Shown: positions 1 through 6,056 of the stretch, piece after piece
How the letters are laid out: every line of letters starts with the position of its first letter
Position numbering within the stretch: the first letter of the stretch is position 1
NCBI GenBank assembly: GCA_902494465.1
Contig: CABUTH010000027.1
Location: 1 to 16,374 of the forward strand
DNA: 16,374 nt
Direction of reading: 5' to 3'
Source: an uncultured Collinsella sp.
GTDB taxonomy: Bacteria; Actinomycetota; Coriobacteriia; Coriobacteriales; Coriobacteriaceae
The notes under the pieces: generated by a model
The model's input: the letters and a program-made list of their open reading frames with translations, nothing else
Database searches by the model: none
What the model was told of the DNA's origin: nothing
Program-made: the position numbers and the translations under genes

Positions 1-1
1 C

Positions 2-1396
2 ATGTTTAGCGCCAAGGTGCGCAACGGCCTGTCGAGTTTTGTGGCGCTGGTGCGCGAGGGCCGTCGCATGGACGGCGAGCTCAAGGATGTCGTCGAGATG
101 ATTGTCGACAAGACGGGCCTGCTGCAGGCGTTTCGCGCCGAGGGCACCATGGAGTCCGAGAGCCGCGCCGAGAACATCCAGGAATTCCTGGGCGTCGCCG
201 CCGAATTTGAGGAGACGCACGAGGATATCGAGGGTACGCTCGAGAGCTTGGAAGAGCTGCGCGCGGCCGGTGTTGCCGACGTGCCTGCCGGCGCCGAGTC
301 CGAGCCCGTCGTGGTGAGTGCGCCCGCGCCCGAGCCGGGACCGTCCGCTCCGGCATCCTCGTTTGAGGCACTTGTCGGCGCTCGTGACGCCGCGGGCTCC
401 AATCCGCTCGATAGCCTAGCCGCCCCGGCGCTCTCGCCGCAGGATGCCCTGGCCGCCGCCATCGCGGGCAACGCGTATGCCGTGCCAACAGAGCTACCGG
501 CGGGCGCCGTGCATGCCGACGAGATCGAGCGCACCTACGGTCCGCTCACCTGTAAGGCGCTGCCGGCACTCATGGAGTGGCTGGCCCTGCGCTCCGACTT
601 GGATTCCCTGGCCGGCGAGACGCATGCCATTACCATGATGACCATCCACTCCGCCAAGGGCCTGGAGTTCCCGGCGGTGTTCGTGGCCGGCATGGAGGAG
701 GGTATCTTCCCGCACGTGCACGACTTTGGCGGCAGCGATGACCCGGGCAAGCTCGAGGAGGAGCGTCGCCTGGCCTACGTTGCCATCACGCGTGCCCGTA
801 AGCGCCTGTTCCTGACCTATGCGGCCACGCGTCGCACCTACGGCTCGACCTCTGCCAACCCGCGCTCTCGCTTCCTCAACGAGATTCCGTTTGAGGATAT
901 CGAGTTTAGCGGTATCGGTTCTGCCGGTTTTGAGGGCACGGGCTGGGAGAAGCGCGGCGACCGTCACGGCACCTTTGGCTCGGGCATGGGCTCGGATATG
1001 TATGGCGGCAAGGTGTTCGGTTCGCATACGCGCTCGACCGGCGGTTCCGGTTCGCGCGGCGGATCGAGCTTCGACGATTTCTTTGGTGGCAGCACCTATG
1101 GCACCGAGCGCCATCGCGGGGTTTCGCCCGACGCCGGCCGTGTTGCCTCGACCTTTGGTTCGGGCGCGCCGCGAGCTAAAAAGCCGTCGTCCAAGGTGTC
1201 GCCGACGGTGGAGCGCAAGGTCGATCGCGCCAGCGCGTCGCAGGACTTTGCCGCGGGCGATACCGTGAGCCACAAGACCTTTGGCACGGGTACCGTTATC
1301 AGCGTCGCGGGCGACATGATCGAGGTCCAATTCGAAAAGACCGGCCAGACCAAAAAGCTCATGAAGGGCTTTGCGCCGATCGTCAAGCTGTCGTAA
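2..1396 (+). CDS. pcrA: ATP-dependent DNA helicase PcrA/UvrD, C-terminal part (5' end outside window)
   Basis: Superfamily 1A 3'-5' helicase used in repair, rolling-circle replication and transcription-coupled processes. The visible 464 residues begin inside subdomain 2B, and the ATG at base 2 is internal, so the ATPase domain 1A lies upstream of the window. Motif V is at residues 212-224 (TIHSAKGLEFP), followed by GMEEGIFPH. Motif VI is at about 254-269 (EEERRLAYVAITRARKR). A Gly/Ser-rich linker covers about 300-385. The last ~45 residues (GDTVSHKTFGTGTVISV) match the Tudor-like C-terminal domain that in PcrA/UvrD contacts RNA polymerase. Unusual: about 95 Ala/Pro/Glu-rich residues (roughly 90-187) sit between the ENIQEFL segment and the helix before motif V, where Bacillus PcrA has only a short connection. 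The gene ends in TAA, 7 bases before a large palindrome. The family assignment is secure; pcrA versus uvrD naming is convention. Confidence 0.95.
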   Translation: MFSAKVRNGLSSFVALVREGRRMDGELKDVVEMIVDKTGLLQAFRAEGTMESESRAENIQEFLGVAAEFEETHEDIEGTLESLEELRAAGVADVPAGAESEPVVVSAPAPEPGPSAPASSFEALVGARDAAGSNPLDSLAAPALSPQDALAAAIAGNAYAVPTELPAGAVHADEIERTYGPLTCKALPALMEWLALRSDLDSLAGETHAITMMTIHSAKGLEFPAVFVAGMEEGIFPHVHDFGGSDDPGKLEEERRLAYVAITRARKRLFLTYAATRRTYGSTSANPRSRFLNEIPFEDIEFSGIGSAGFEGTGWEKRGDRHGTFGSGMGSDMYGGKVFGSHTRSTGGSGSRGGSSFDDFFGGSTYGTERHRGVSPDAGRVASTFGSGAPRAKKPSSKVSPTVERKVDRASASQDFAAGDTVSHKTFGTGTVISVAGDMIEVQFEKTGQTKKLMKGFAPIVKLS

Positions 1397-1403
1397 TCCC
1401 GAC

Positions 1404-1532
1404 GGACCCGGGCGGGCGTATGGGGCAACATCGCCTGCTCGGACAGTCCTGCTCGCACGGAGAGCACATTAAGTGCTCTCCGGCTCGTGCGGAACTCGCG
1501 ATCGATGTTGCCCCATACGCCCGCCCAGATCC
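1404..1532. repeat. 129-base imperfect palindrome (ERIC-like intergenic element)
   Basis: The arms are 1404-1433 and 1503-1532. They are inverted copies matching at 28 of 30 positions, with an uninterrupted 24-base match (1410-1433 with 1503-1526; core gggcgggcgtatggggcaac). A second, inner inverted repeat (1458-1467 with 1473-1482, core ggagagcac) forms the tip, and the parts between pair imperfectly. The RNA from either strand would fold into one long hairpin. It starts 7 bases after the pcrA stop codon and has no T-run after it, so it is not a standard terminator. Size and position resemble enterobacterial ERIC elements (about 127-base intergenic palindromes), but that is an analogy, not homology. 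The arm core gggcgggcgta recurs once at 12518-12528. Confidence 0.75.
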
Positions 1533-1618
1533 TTAGATAACGTTGCCGTGCAATCGTCGCTCTGCTCGTTCGCTTTTTGGTCTGGAGAGCCGGGTGGGCT
1601 GATATATAGATGTGAGTA

Positions 1619-1657
1619 GGGGCTCTCCCGTACATGGACGGGGGAGCCCCTTGTTGC
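1619..1657 (+). terminator. Intrinsic terminator between convergent pcrA and manA
   Basis: A 13-base stem (1619-1631 with 1638-1650, one G-U pair) closes a 6-base loop. On the plus strand it is followed by a T-rich stretch starting ttgttgcgtttt. It lies between the convergent ends of pcrA and manA and could stop transcripts from both sides. The T-rich side favours the plus strand. Confidence 0.7.
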
Positions 1658-1677
1658 GTTTTGGTTGTTGTTGCGAC

Positions 1678-2610
1678 CTAGAGGTGGCTGATGATCAGTT
1701 CCATCTTGCCTTCGAGGTCAATGGAGCTGACGGTACTGGGTGCTAACAGGTGGCTTCCCTTGTGGACGGGGTCGCCGCAGACGGTGCCTTCGCCGTCGAT
1801 GACCGACAGGCACATGAAGGGCCAGCGCTGCTCGAGGGTCTTGCTGCCGTCGACGCGCACGCGATCGACGGTGTAGCAGGGGTTGGACTCGAGCTCGGTT
1901 ACGCCATCGACCTCGGGCGCGGTTACGGTACCGTCGGTCGGTGCCTGCGCGTTAAAGTTGATGCAGTCGAGGCTCTGCTCAATATGCAGCGGGCGCAGCT
2001 TGCCGTCGGTGCCGGGGCGGTCGTAGTCGTACAGGCGATAGGTCACGTCGCTCGACTGCTGCGTCTCCAAAATGAGCGTACCAGTCTTGATGGCGTGCAC
2101 GGTACCGGAGTCAATCTGGAAAAAGTCACCCTTGTGAATCGGCAGCACGTTGAGCATCTCGTCCCAACGGCCCTCCTCGATCATCTGCGCAGCCTCGGCG
2201 CGGTCCTTGGCGCGCTGGCCGACGATGATCGTGGCGCCGGGCTCGCAGTCCAGCACGTACCAGCACTCGGTTTTGCCCAGGCTGCCGTTCTCGTGCTCGG
2301 CGGCGTACTCGTCGTTGGGATGAATCTGGATCGAAAGGTCGTCCTTGGCGTCCAGGATCTTAATGAGCAGCGGGAACTCCTTGCCCTCGCAGTTGCCAAA
2401 GAGCTCGCGGTGCTCGGCCCACAGCCACGACAGCGTATGGCCGGCATACGGGCCCTCCGCAATCTGGCAGTCGCCGTTGGGATGGGCCGAGATAGCCCAG
2501 CACTCACCGATGGGACCCTCGGGAATGTTGTAACCAAACACGGTCTCCAGCTGGCGGCCGCCCCAGATCTTCTCGTGGAAGATCGGCGTCAGTTTAATCA
2601 AATCGGACAT
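1678..2610 (-). CDS. manA: Mannose-6-phosphate isomerase, class I
   Basis: Zinc enzyme interconverting mannose-6-phosphate and fructose-6-phosphate in the cytoplasm. The protein is 310 residues, the size of the short Bacillus-type ManA (~315). It opens with LTPIFHEKIWGGRQL, typical of this subgroup. The zinc ligands are recognisable: Q95 and H97 in IQIHPND, E115 in KTECWY and H172 in SGTVHAI. The YRLYDYDR segment at about 191 is also conserved. Start choice: ATG at 2610 (MSDLIKL) has a GGGGG run 7 bases upstream. An ATG two codons earlier and one at 2673 are in frame, but the first sits too close to that run and the second lacks a ribosome site. It lies 75 bases downstream of the GntR gene on the same strand, so the two are probably one transcript. 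Confidence 0.93.
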   Translation of the reverse strand: MSDLIKLTPIFHEKIWGGRQLETVFGYNIPEGPIGECWAISAHPNGDCQIAEGPYAGHTLSWLWAEHRELFGNCEGKEFPLLIKILDAKDDLSIQIHPNDEYAAEHENGSLGKTECWYVLDCEPGATIIVGQRAKDRAEAAQMIEEGRWDEMLNVLPIHKGDFFQIDSGTVHAIKTGTLILETQQSSDVTYRLYDYDRPGTDGKLRPLHIEQSLDCINFNAQAPTDGTVTAPEVDGVTELESNPCYTVDRVRVDGSKTLEQRWPFMCLSVIDGEGTVCGDPVHKGSHLLAPSTVSSIDLEGKMELIISHL

Positions 2611-2685
2611 ATTCATACCCCCATGGTGTTGTGCGGCCGCCCGCTCTAGACGAGCCATAACGAGCGCCCGCATGACTACAAAAAC

Positions 2686-3405
2686 CTATGCCAACGTTAC
2701 GTTGTGCAGCTCAAAGCGGTCGCCGACGTTGCGCGAAATCGAGTACTCAAAGGCGTTGCCGCTATCCAAAAAGCCAATCTGGTTGAGCTCGAGCAGGGGA
2801 GCGCCGGGTTTGGTGTCCAGGCGCTCGGCCTCTTCCTCGGTTGCCGCCACGGCACGGATGGTGCGGTGGAAGCTCGAAATCTTCAGCCCGCATTGCTCGC
2901 GGATAAAGCTATAGACCGATCCGTACAGGTCCTTCTTTTTAAGGCCCGGTATCAGCTCGAGAGGCATGTAGGTGTACTCGATGACGATGGGCTTCTCGTC
3001 GACCTGGCGCACGCGCACGATGTGATAGGCAAAGTCGTCCTCGGCAATTCCCAGCTGAGTAGCGACGTCCGCTGGTGGATTGACAATCGAGAAATCGTAG
3101 ACCACCGAGGTTACCTTCTCCCCGCGGTGCTCATACGAAAAACCCTGGGCGCGGTCATTCTTGCCCTGGAAAAATGCCTGGTCGGGAAGACCCGCCGTGT
3201 CCTTAACGTAGGTGCCCGACCCGCGCCGGCTGGTGACAAGGCCCTCCTCGGTGATCTGCTCGATAGCTCGCTTGACGGTGATTTTGGAAACGCTATAGAG
3301 CTCGCAGAACTCAACGACGGTGGGTAGCTTGTCGCCCGGTTTAAGAGCGCCGTCCTCGATGCTTCGACGGATATCTGCAGCTATCGCCTCGTATTTGGGA
3401 ATCAT
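2686..3405 (-). CDS. GntR-family transcriptional regulator, HutC/UTRA type
   Basis: 239-residue regulator. Residues 1-70 form the GntR winged helix (PKYEAIAADIRRSIEDGAL, then PTVVEFCELYSVSKITVKRAI and GSGTYV). Residues ~90-235 match a UTRA ligand-binding domain, ending in the usual strand pattern (PLLELNQIGF, then FEYSISRNVGDRFEL). HutC/UTRA members often sense sugar phosphates or amino-sugar phosphates. The following manA and the divergent ROK kinase make a hexose-phosphate ligand plausible, but this is inference. A strong ribosome site (aaaggagg) lies 5 bases before the ATG. It is probably autoregulated through the 3406-3745 region. Confidence 0.92.
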   Translation of the reverse strand: MIPKYEAIAADIRRSIEDGALKPGDKLPTVVEFCELYSVSKITVKRAIEQITEEGLVTSRRGSGTYVKDTAGLPDQAFFQGKNDRAQGFSYEHRGEKVTSVVYDFSIVNPPADVATQLGIAEDDFAYHIVRVRQVDEKPIVIEYTYMPLELIPGLKKKDLYGSVYSFIREQCGLKISSFHRTIRAVAATEEEAERLDTKPGAPLLELNQIGFLDSGNAFEYSISRNVGDRFELHNVTLA

Positions 3406-3745
3406 GGAACCTCCTTTCCGGCTTGATTGAGTACAGAAGAAAGTATAGTCAACACCTAAGCATCCCTATTGCGTTTTTGAAAAGTTCGAGAAAGGTTTAA
3501 TTAAAAAACGCTTCTCTTTAACAACTAGAGCGCTTCAAATTAATATGCACTCTAATAATGTGGTATTGAGCAAATTGATTGGCTCGAGGACGGGGCTGGG
3601 CTGTTTTGCCGCCCAGCGAATCGAATCTCATGCTTTGAGTTTCCCCAGATAAAACCTGCCAAAACAAACCTGCCCCTTTTTGGCAGGTTTTTGCCTTGGG
3701 AGCGGTACCATACAGGCAATGTTTAAACGAGAAAGGTGGGCTCCC
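3406..3745. promoter_or_regulatory. Divergent control region between GntR gene and ROK kinase
   Basis: 340 bases without a credible gene and clearly AT-richer than the flanks. On the GntR side, 3442-3452 read on the minus strand gives ttgactatact, which contains both a -35-like TTGACT and a -10-like TATACT; which of them acts cannot be settled by eye. On the ROK side, TACCAT at 3706-3711 is a possible -10. Between them is the AAACCTGCC triple motif and hairpin listed separately. The stretch 3480-3590 is A/T-rich with a tttaattaaa palindrome and otherwise shows nothing I can assign. Confidence 0.5.
3651..3692 (+). repeat. Three copies of aaacctgcc forming a terminator-like hairpin
   Basis: The 9-mer aaacctgcc occurs at 3652-3660 and 3666-3674, and inverted at 3682-3690. 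The first and third pair as a perfect 14-base stem (3651-3664 with 3678-3691) around a 13-base loop that contains the second copy. The right arm ends in TTTTT, so the RNA would look like an intrinsic terminator. There is no plus-strand gene upstream to terminate. It is therefore either a leader attenuator for the ROK kinase, an operator array overlapping its promoter, or the end of an unseen small RNA. Confidence 0.6.
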
Positions 3746-4699
3746 ATGGAACCTAAGCAGTACTACATCGGCATCGACGTCGGCGGCACTTCGGTTAAGG
3801 AGGGCCTGTTCGACGAAGACGGTAACCTGCTGGCCAAGGCCAGCGTGCCCACGCCTCCCATCGTTGACGCTGCGGGCTTTGCCGCGGTGACCGAGGCTAT
3901 CGACCAGGTGGTCGCCAAGGCCCAGATTCCGCGTGCCTTTGTGGCGGGCATTGGTCTGGCCGTTCCGTGCCCCATCCCGGCATCGGGCGATGCCAAGGTC
4001 AAGGCCAACATTGCCATTAACCTGCCCGAGCTGAGAGTCGCCATTCAGGAGCACTGCCCCGACGCGGTCGTTAAGTACGAGAACGATGCCAACGCCGCTG
4101 CCATGGGCGAGGCCTGGCTCGGCTCTGCCAAGGGCGTGCAGAACGTGGTGATGGTCACCATCGGTACCGGCGTGGGCGGCGGCGTTATCGTTAACGGCGA
4201 CGTGGTGTCGGGCGTTGTGGGCGCCGGCGGCGAGATTGGCCACATGTGCCTGAACCCCGAAGAGGAGCGCACCTGCGGCTGCGGCGGACATGGCCACCTG
4301 GAGCAGTATTCCAGCGCCACCGGCGTGGTGAGCAACTACCTTGCCGAGTGCAAGAAGGCCGGCGTCGAGCCCATCGAGCTCACCGGGCCTTCTGATTCCA
4401 AGGACGTGTTCCAGGCCTGCCGCGAGGGCGACAAGCTCGCGCTTGCCGCGGCCGATACCATGGCCGACTATCTCGGTCGCGCCCTGGCGCTTATTGCCAA
4501 CGTGGTCGATCCCGAGATGTTCCTCATCGGCGGCGGCGCATCCGCCTCGGCCGATGTCTACCTCGACAAGGTCCGCGAGCACTTTAAGCAGTACGCGCTC
4601 TCCGCCTCGCGCGAGACGCCCATTAAGGTCGCTTCGCTCGGCAACGACGCCGGCATTATCGGTGCCGCCTACGTAGCCCTGCGCGCCGCCGGCAAATAG
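3746..4699 (+). CDS. ROK-family sugar kinase (glucokinase-like)
   Basis: 317-residue cytoplasmic kinase that most likely phosphorylates glucose or a related hexose with ATP. The N-terminal phosphate-binding loop is GIDVGGTSVKEG (9-20). The catalytic Asp is D114 in YENDANAAAMGE, and TIGTGVGGGV follows at 138-147. The ROK zinc region runs from H166 (GEIGHM) to CGCGGHGHLE (177-186) and continues QYSSATG. The usual third Cys of the CxCGxxGCxE motif is replaced here by H184. Start: ATG at 3746 follows gaaaggtggg. A longer in-frame start at 3680 would add 22 residues overlapping the hairpin and is unlikely. It is divergent from the GntR-manA pair, which fits one sugar-uptake control unit. The exact sugar is not provable from sequence. 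Confidence 0.92.
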   Translation: MEPKQYYIGIDVGGTSVKEGLFDEDGNLLAKASVPTPPIVDAAGFAAVTEAIDQVVAKAQIPRAFVAGIGLAVPCPIPASGDAKVKANIAINLPELRVAIQEHCPDAVVKYENDANAAAMGEAWLGSAKGVQNVVMVTIGTGVGGGVIVNGDVVSGVVGAGGEIGHMCLNPEEERTCGCGGHGHLEQYSSATGVVSNYLAECKKAGVEPIELTGPSDSKDVFQACREGDKLALAAADTMADYLGRALALIANVVDPEMFLIGGGASASADVYLDKVREHFKQYALSASRETPIKVASLGNDAGIIGAAYVALRAAGK

Positions 4700-4700
4700 C

Positions 4701-4754
4701 TGGTGCAAGGGGGCCAGGTTACTTTGCACCAACATGGTGCAAAAGGGACAGCCT
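4701..4754. repeat. Intergenic repeat of tggtgcaa units
   Basis: Begins one base after the ROK kinase stop codon. Two direct 20-base units (4701-4720 and 4735-4754) agree at 15 of 20 positions, each starting tggtgcaa and running into a gggncag stretch. Between them is the inverted half ttgcacca (4724-4731). The inner part forms a perfect 9+9 palindrome with a 3-base centre (tttgcacca aca tggtgcaaa, 4723-4743). No T-run follows. I recall similar gtgcaaa/gggacag intergenic strings in other gut bacteria, but cannot verify this here. Confidence 0.6.
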
Positions 4755-4821
4755 TGGCCTCCATGCCTGCCCCAAAATATGCCGTAGCCCTTCCGTCTGC
4801 GAAGGCTCGGCATCGGCGTGC

Positions 4822-4827
4822 TACCAT
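4822..4827 (+). promoter_or_regulatory. Possible -10 box of ppaC
   Basis: TACCAT lies 38 bases before the ppaC start codon, in a spacer that follows the ROK kinase repeat. No convincing -35 is visible. The same TACCAT string occurs at a similar place before the ROK kinase. Confidence 0.3.
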
Positions 4828-4865
4828 AGCTACGTCCAAGTACACATATCAAGTGGAGGAAATCC

Positions 4866-5789
4866 ATGGCAAACGTTCTTGTCTTTGGTCACCAGAACCC
4901 CGATAACGACGCCATCATGAGCGCCGTCGTCCTGTCCCAGCTGCTCAACCAGGTTGAGCATGCCGGCAACACCTACGAGGCCTGCGCCCTTGGCCAGCTT
5001 CCGGCCGAGTCCGCCAAGCTGCTCGCCGACGCCGGCATTGCCGAGCCCCGCGTGATCGATTCCGTCGAGGCCGGTCAGCTCGTCGTTCTCACCGACCACA
5101 ACGAGTCCGCCCAGTCCGTCGCAGGCCTTAAGGACGCCACGGTCTTTGGCGTCGTCGACCATCACCGCATCGGCGACTTTGAGACCGCCGGCCCGCTGCA
5201 TTACATCTGCCTGCCCTGGGGCTCCAGCTGCACCATCGTCACCAAGCTCGCCGGCGTGCTCGGCGTTGAGCTTTCCGACGTCCAGGCCAAGCTGCTGCTC
5301 TCGGCCATGATGACCGATACGCTCATGCTCAAGAGCCCCACCACCACCGATGTCGACCGCGCCGTCGCCGCCAAGCTCGGCGAGCAGGTGGGCGTCGACC
5401 CGGTCAAGTTTGGCATGGAGGTCTTCCTCACCCGTCCGTCCGGCTCCTTCACTGCAGCCGAGATGGTCGGCAACGACATCAAGATGTTCGAGCCCGCTGG
5501 CAAGAAGCTGCTCATCGGCCAGTACGAGACCGTCGACAAGACCCGTGCACTCGGCATGATCGACGAGATTCGCGAGGCCATGCGCGCCTACGCCGCCGAG
5601 AAGGGTGCCGACGGCATTGTCCTGTGCATCACCGACATCATGGAGGAGGGCTCGCAAGTCCTGCTCGAGGGCGAGACCGAGGCTGCTCAGAAGGGCCTGG
5701 GCATTGCCGACGAGCACGACGGCGTCTGGATGCCGGGCGTCCTCTCCCGCAAAAAGCAGGTCGCTGCCCCCATCATGGCCGCCTGCTAG
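4866..5789 (+). CDS. ppaC: Manganese-dependent inorganic pyrophosphatase (family II, DHH)
   Basis: Hydrolyses pyrophosphate to two phosphates, pulling biosynthetic reactions forward. The 307 residues match the family II length. All metal ligands known from Bacillus PpaC are present: H9, D13 and D15 in GHQNPDND, D77 in TDHNE, the DHH triplet at 98-100, and D151 in MMTDT. The C-terminal substrate-binding SRKKQ motif is at 294-298. Residues 1-190 are the DHH domain and the rest the DHHA2 domain; there is no CBS/DRTGG insert of the regulated subtype. A ribosome site ggagga lies just before the ATG. It is expressed alone, with its own terminator at 5809-5848. Confidence 0.97.
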   Translation: MANVLVFGHQNPDNDAIMSAVVLSQLLNQVEHAGNTYEACALGQLPAESAKLLADAGIAEPRVIDSVEAGQLVVLTDHNESAQSVAGLKDATVFGVVDHHRIGDFETAGPLHYICLPWGSSCTIVTKLAGVLGVELSDVQAKLLLSAMMTDTLMLKSPTTTDVDRAVAAKLGEQVGVDPVKFGMEVFLTRPSGSFTAAEMVGNDIKMFEPAGKKLLIGQYETVDKTRALGMIDEIREAMRAYAAEKGADGIVLCITDIMEEGSQVLLEGETEAAQKGLGIADEHDGVWMPGVLSRKKQVAAPIMAAC

Positions 5790-5808
5790 GTTTAGTTGAC
5801 CGAACGCC

Positions 5809-5848
5809 ACGACCGGATCGCGGACGCCCCGCGCTCCGGTCGTTTTTT
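5809..5848 (+). terminator. Intrinsic terminator of ppaC
   Basis: A 9-base stem acgaccgga (5809-5817) with tccggtcgt (5835-5843), with further GC pairing possible in the loop, followed by six T. It lies 20 bases after the ppaC stop codon. Confidence 0.88.
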
Positions 5849-6056
5849 GTGCACGGCGCCGCGTCGTCTCTTGGACAGGTGTGCCCGTGCCGTTGAGCAA
5901 ATAATGTTCAACCTGTGGTTCCGCTTTTCGGCCACGCCTGCGTGCTTGTCGTGCAGGGTAGGCTAGATGCAAGCGTAATACGTTAGAGCGCGGCGCCGCC
6001 ACTTGGGCGGGCCGTGCTTTTTTAAGACGGGAACTTTCCCGTGAAAGGAGCCGCCC
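5849..6056 (+). promoter_or_regulatory. Structured leader of nhaA with terminator-like hairpin
   Basis: 208 bases with no gene. An 8-base hairpin (5892-5899 with 5905-5912, loop aataa) can be extended or competed by acaggt (5875-5880) with acctgt (5911-5916). A GC-rich stem (5987-6000 with 6006-6018, one bulge and one G-U) is followed directly by six T at 6018-6023, which is a textbook intrinsic terminator shape. A small stem acggga/tcccgt (6027-6042) then leads into the nhaA ribosome site gaaaggag (6043-6050). Because ppaC already has its own terminator, the second one is best read as attenuation control of nhaA. I cannot match it by eye to a named riboswitch class. Confidence 0.5.

Noticed and set aside
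494..1330. 278-codon minus-strand frame inside pcrA
   Set aside because: Mirror frame of the helicase motifs, with no family resemblance.
1404..1532. Palindrome as a tRNA or CRISPR-like unit
   Set aside because: It has no cloverleaf, no anticodon arm and no repeat-spacer periodicity. It is a single long inverted repeat.
3680..3745. Longer N-terminus for the ROK kinase
   Set aside because: The extra 22 residues overlap the hairpin, have no ribosome site and precede the normal family start.
3518..4867. 449-codon minus-strand frame opposite the ROK kinase
   Set aside because: Shadow of the kinase gene. It runs through the control region and the intergenic repeat and shows no domain.
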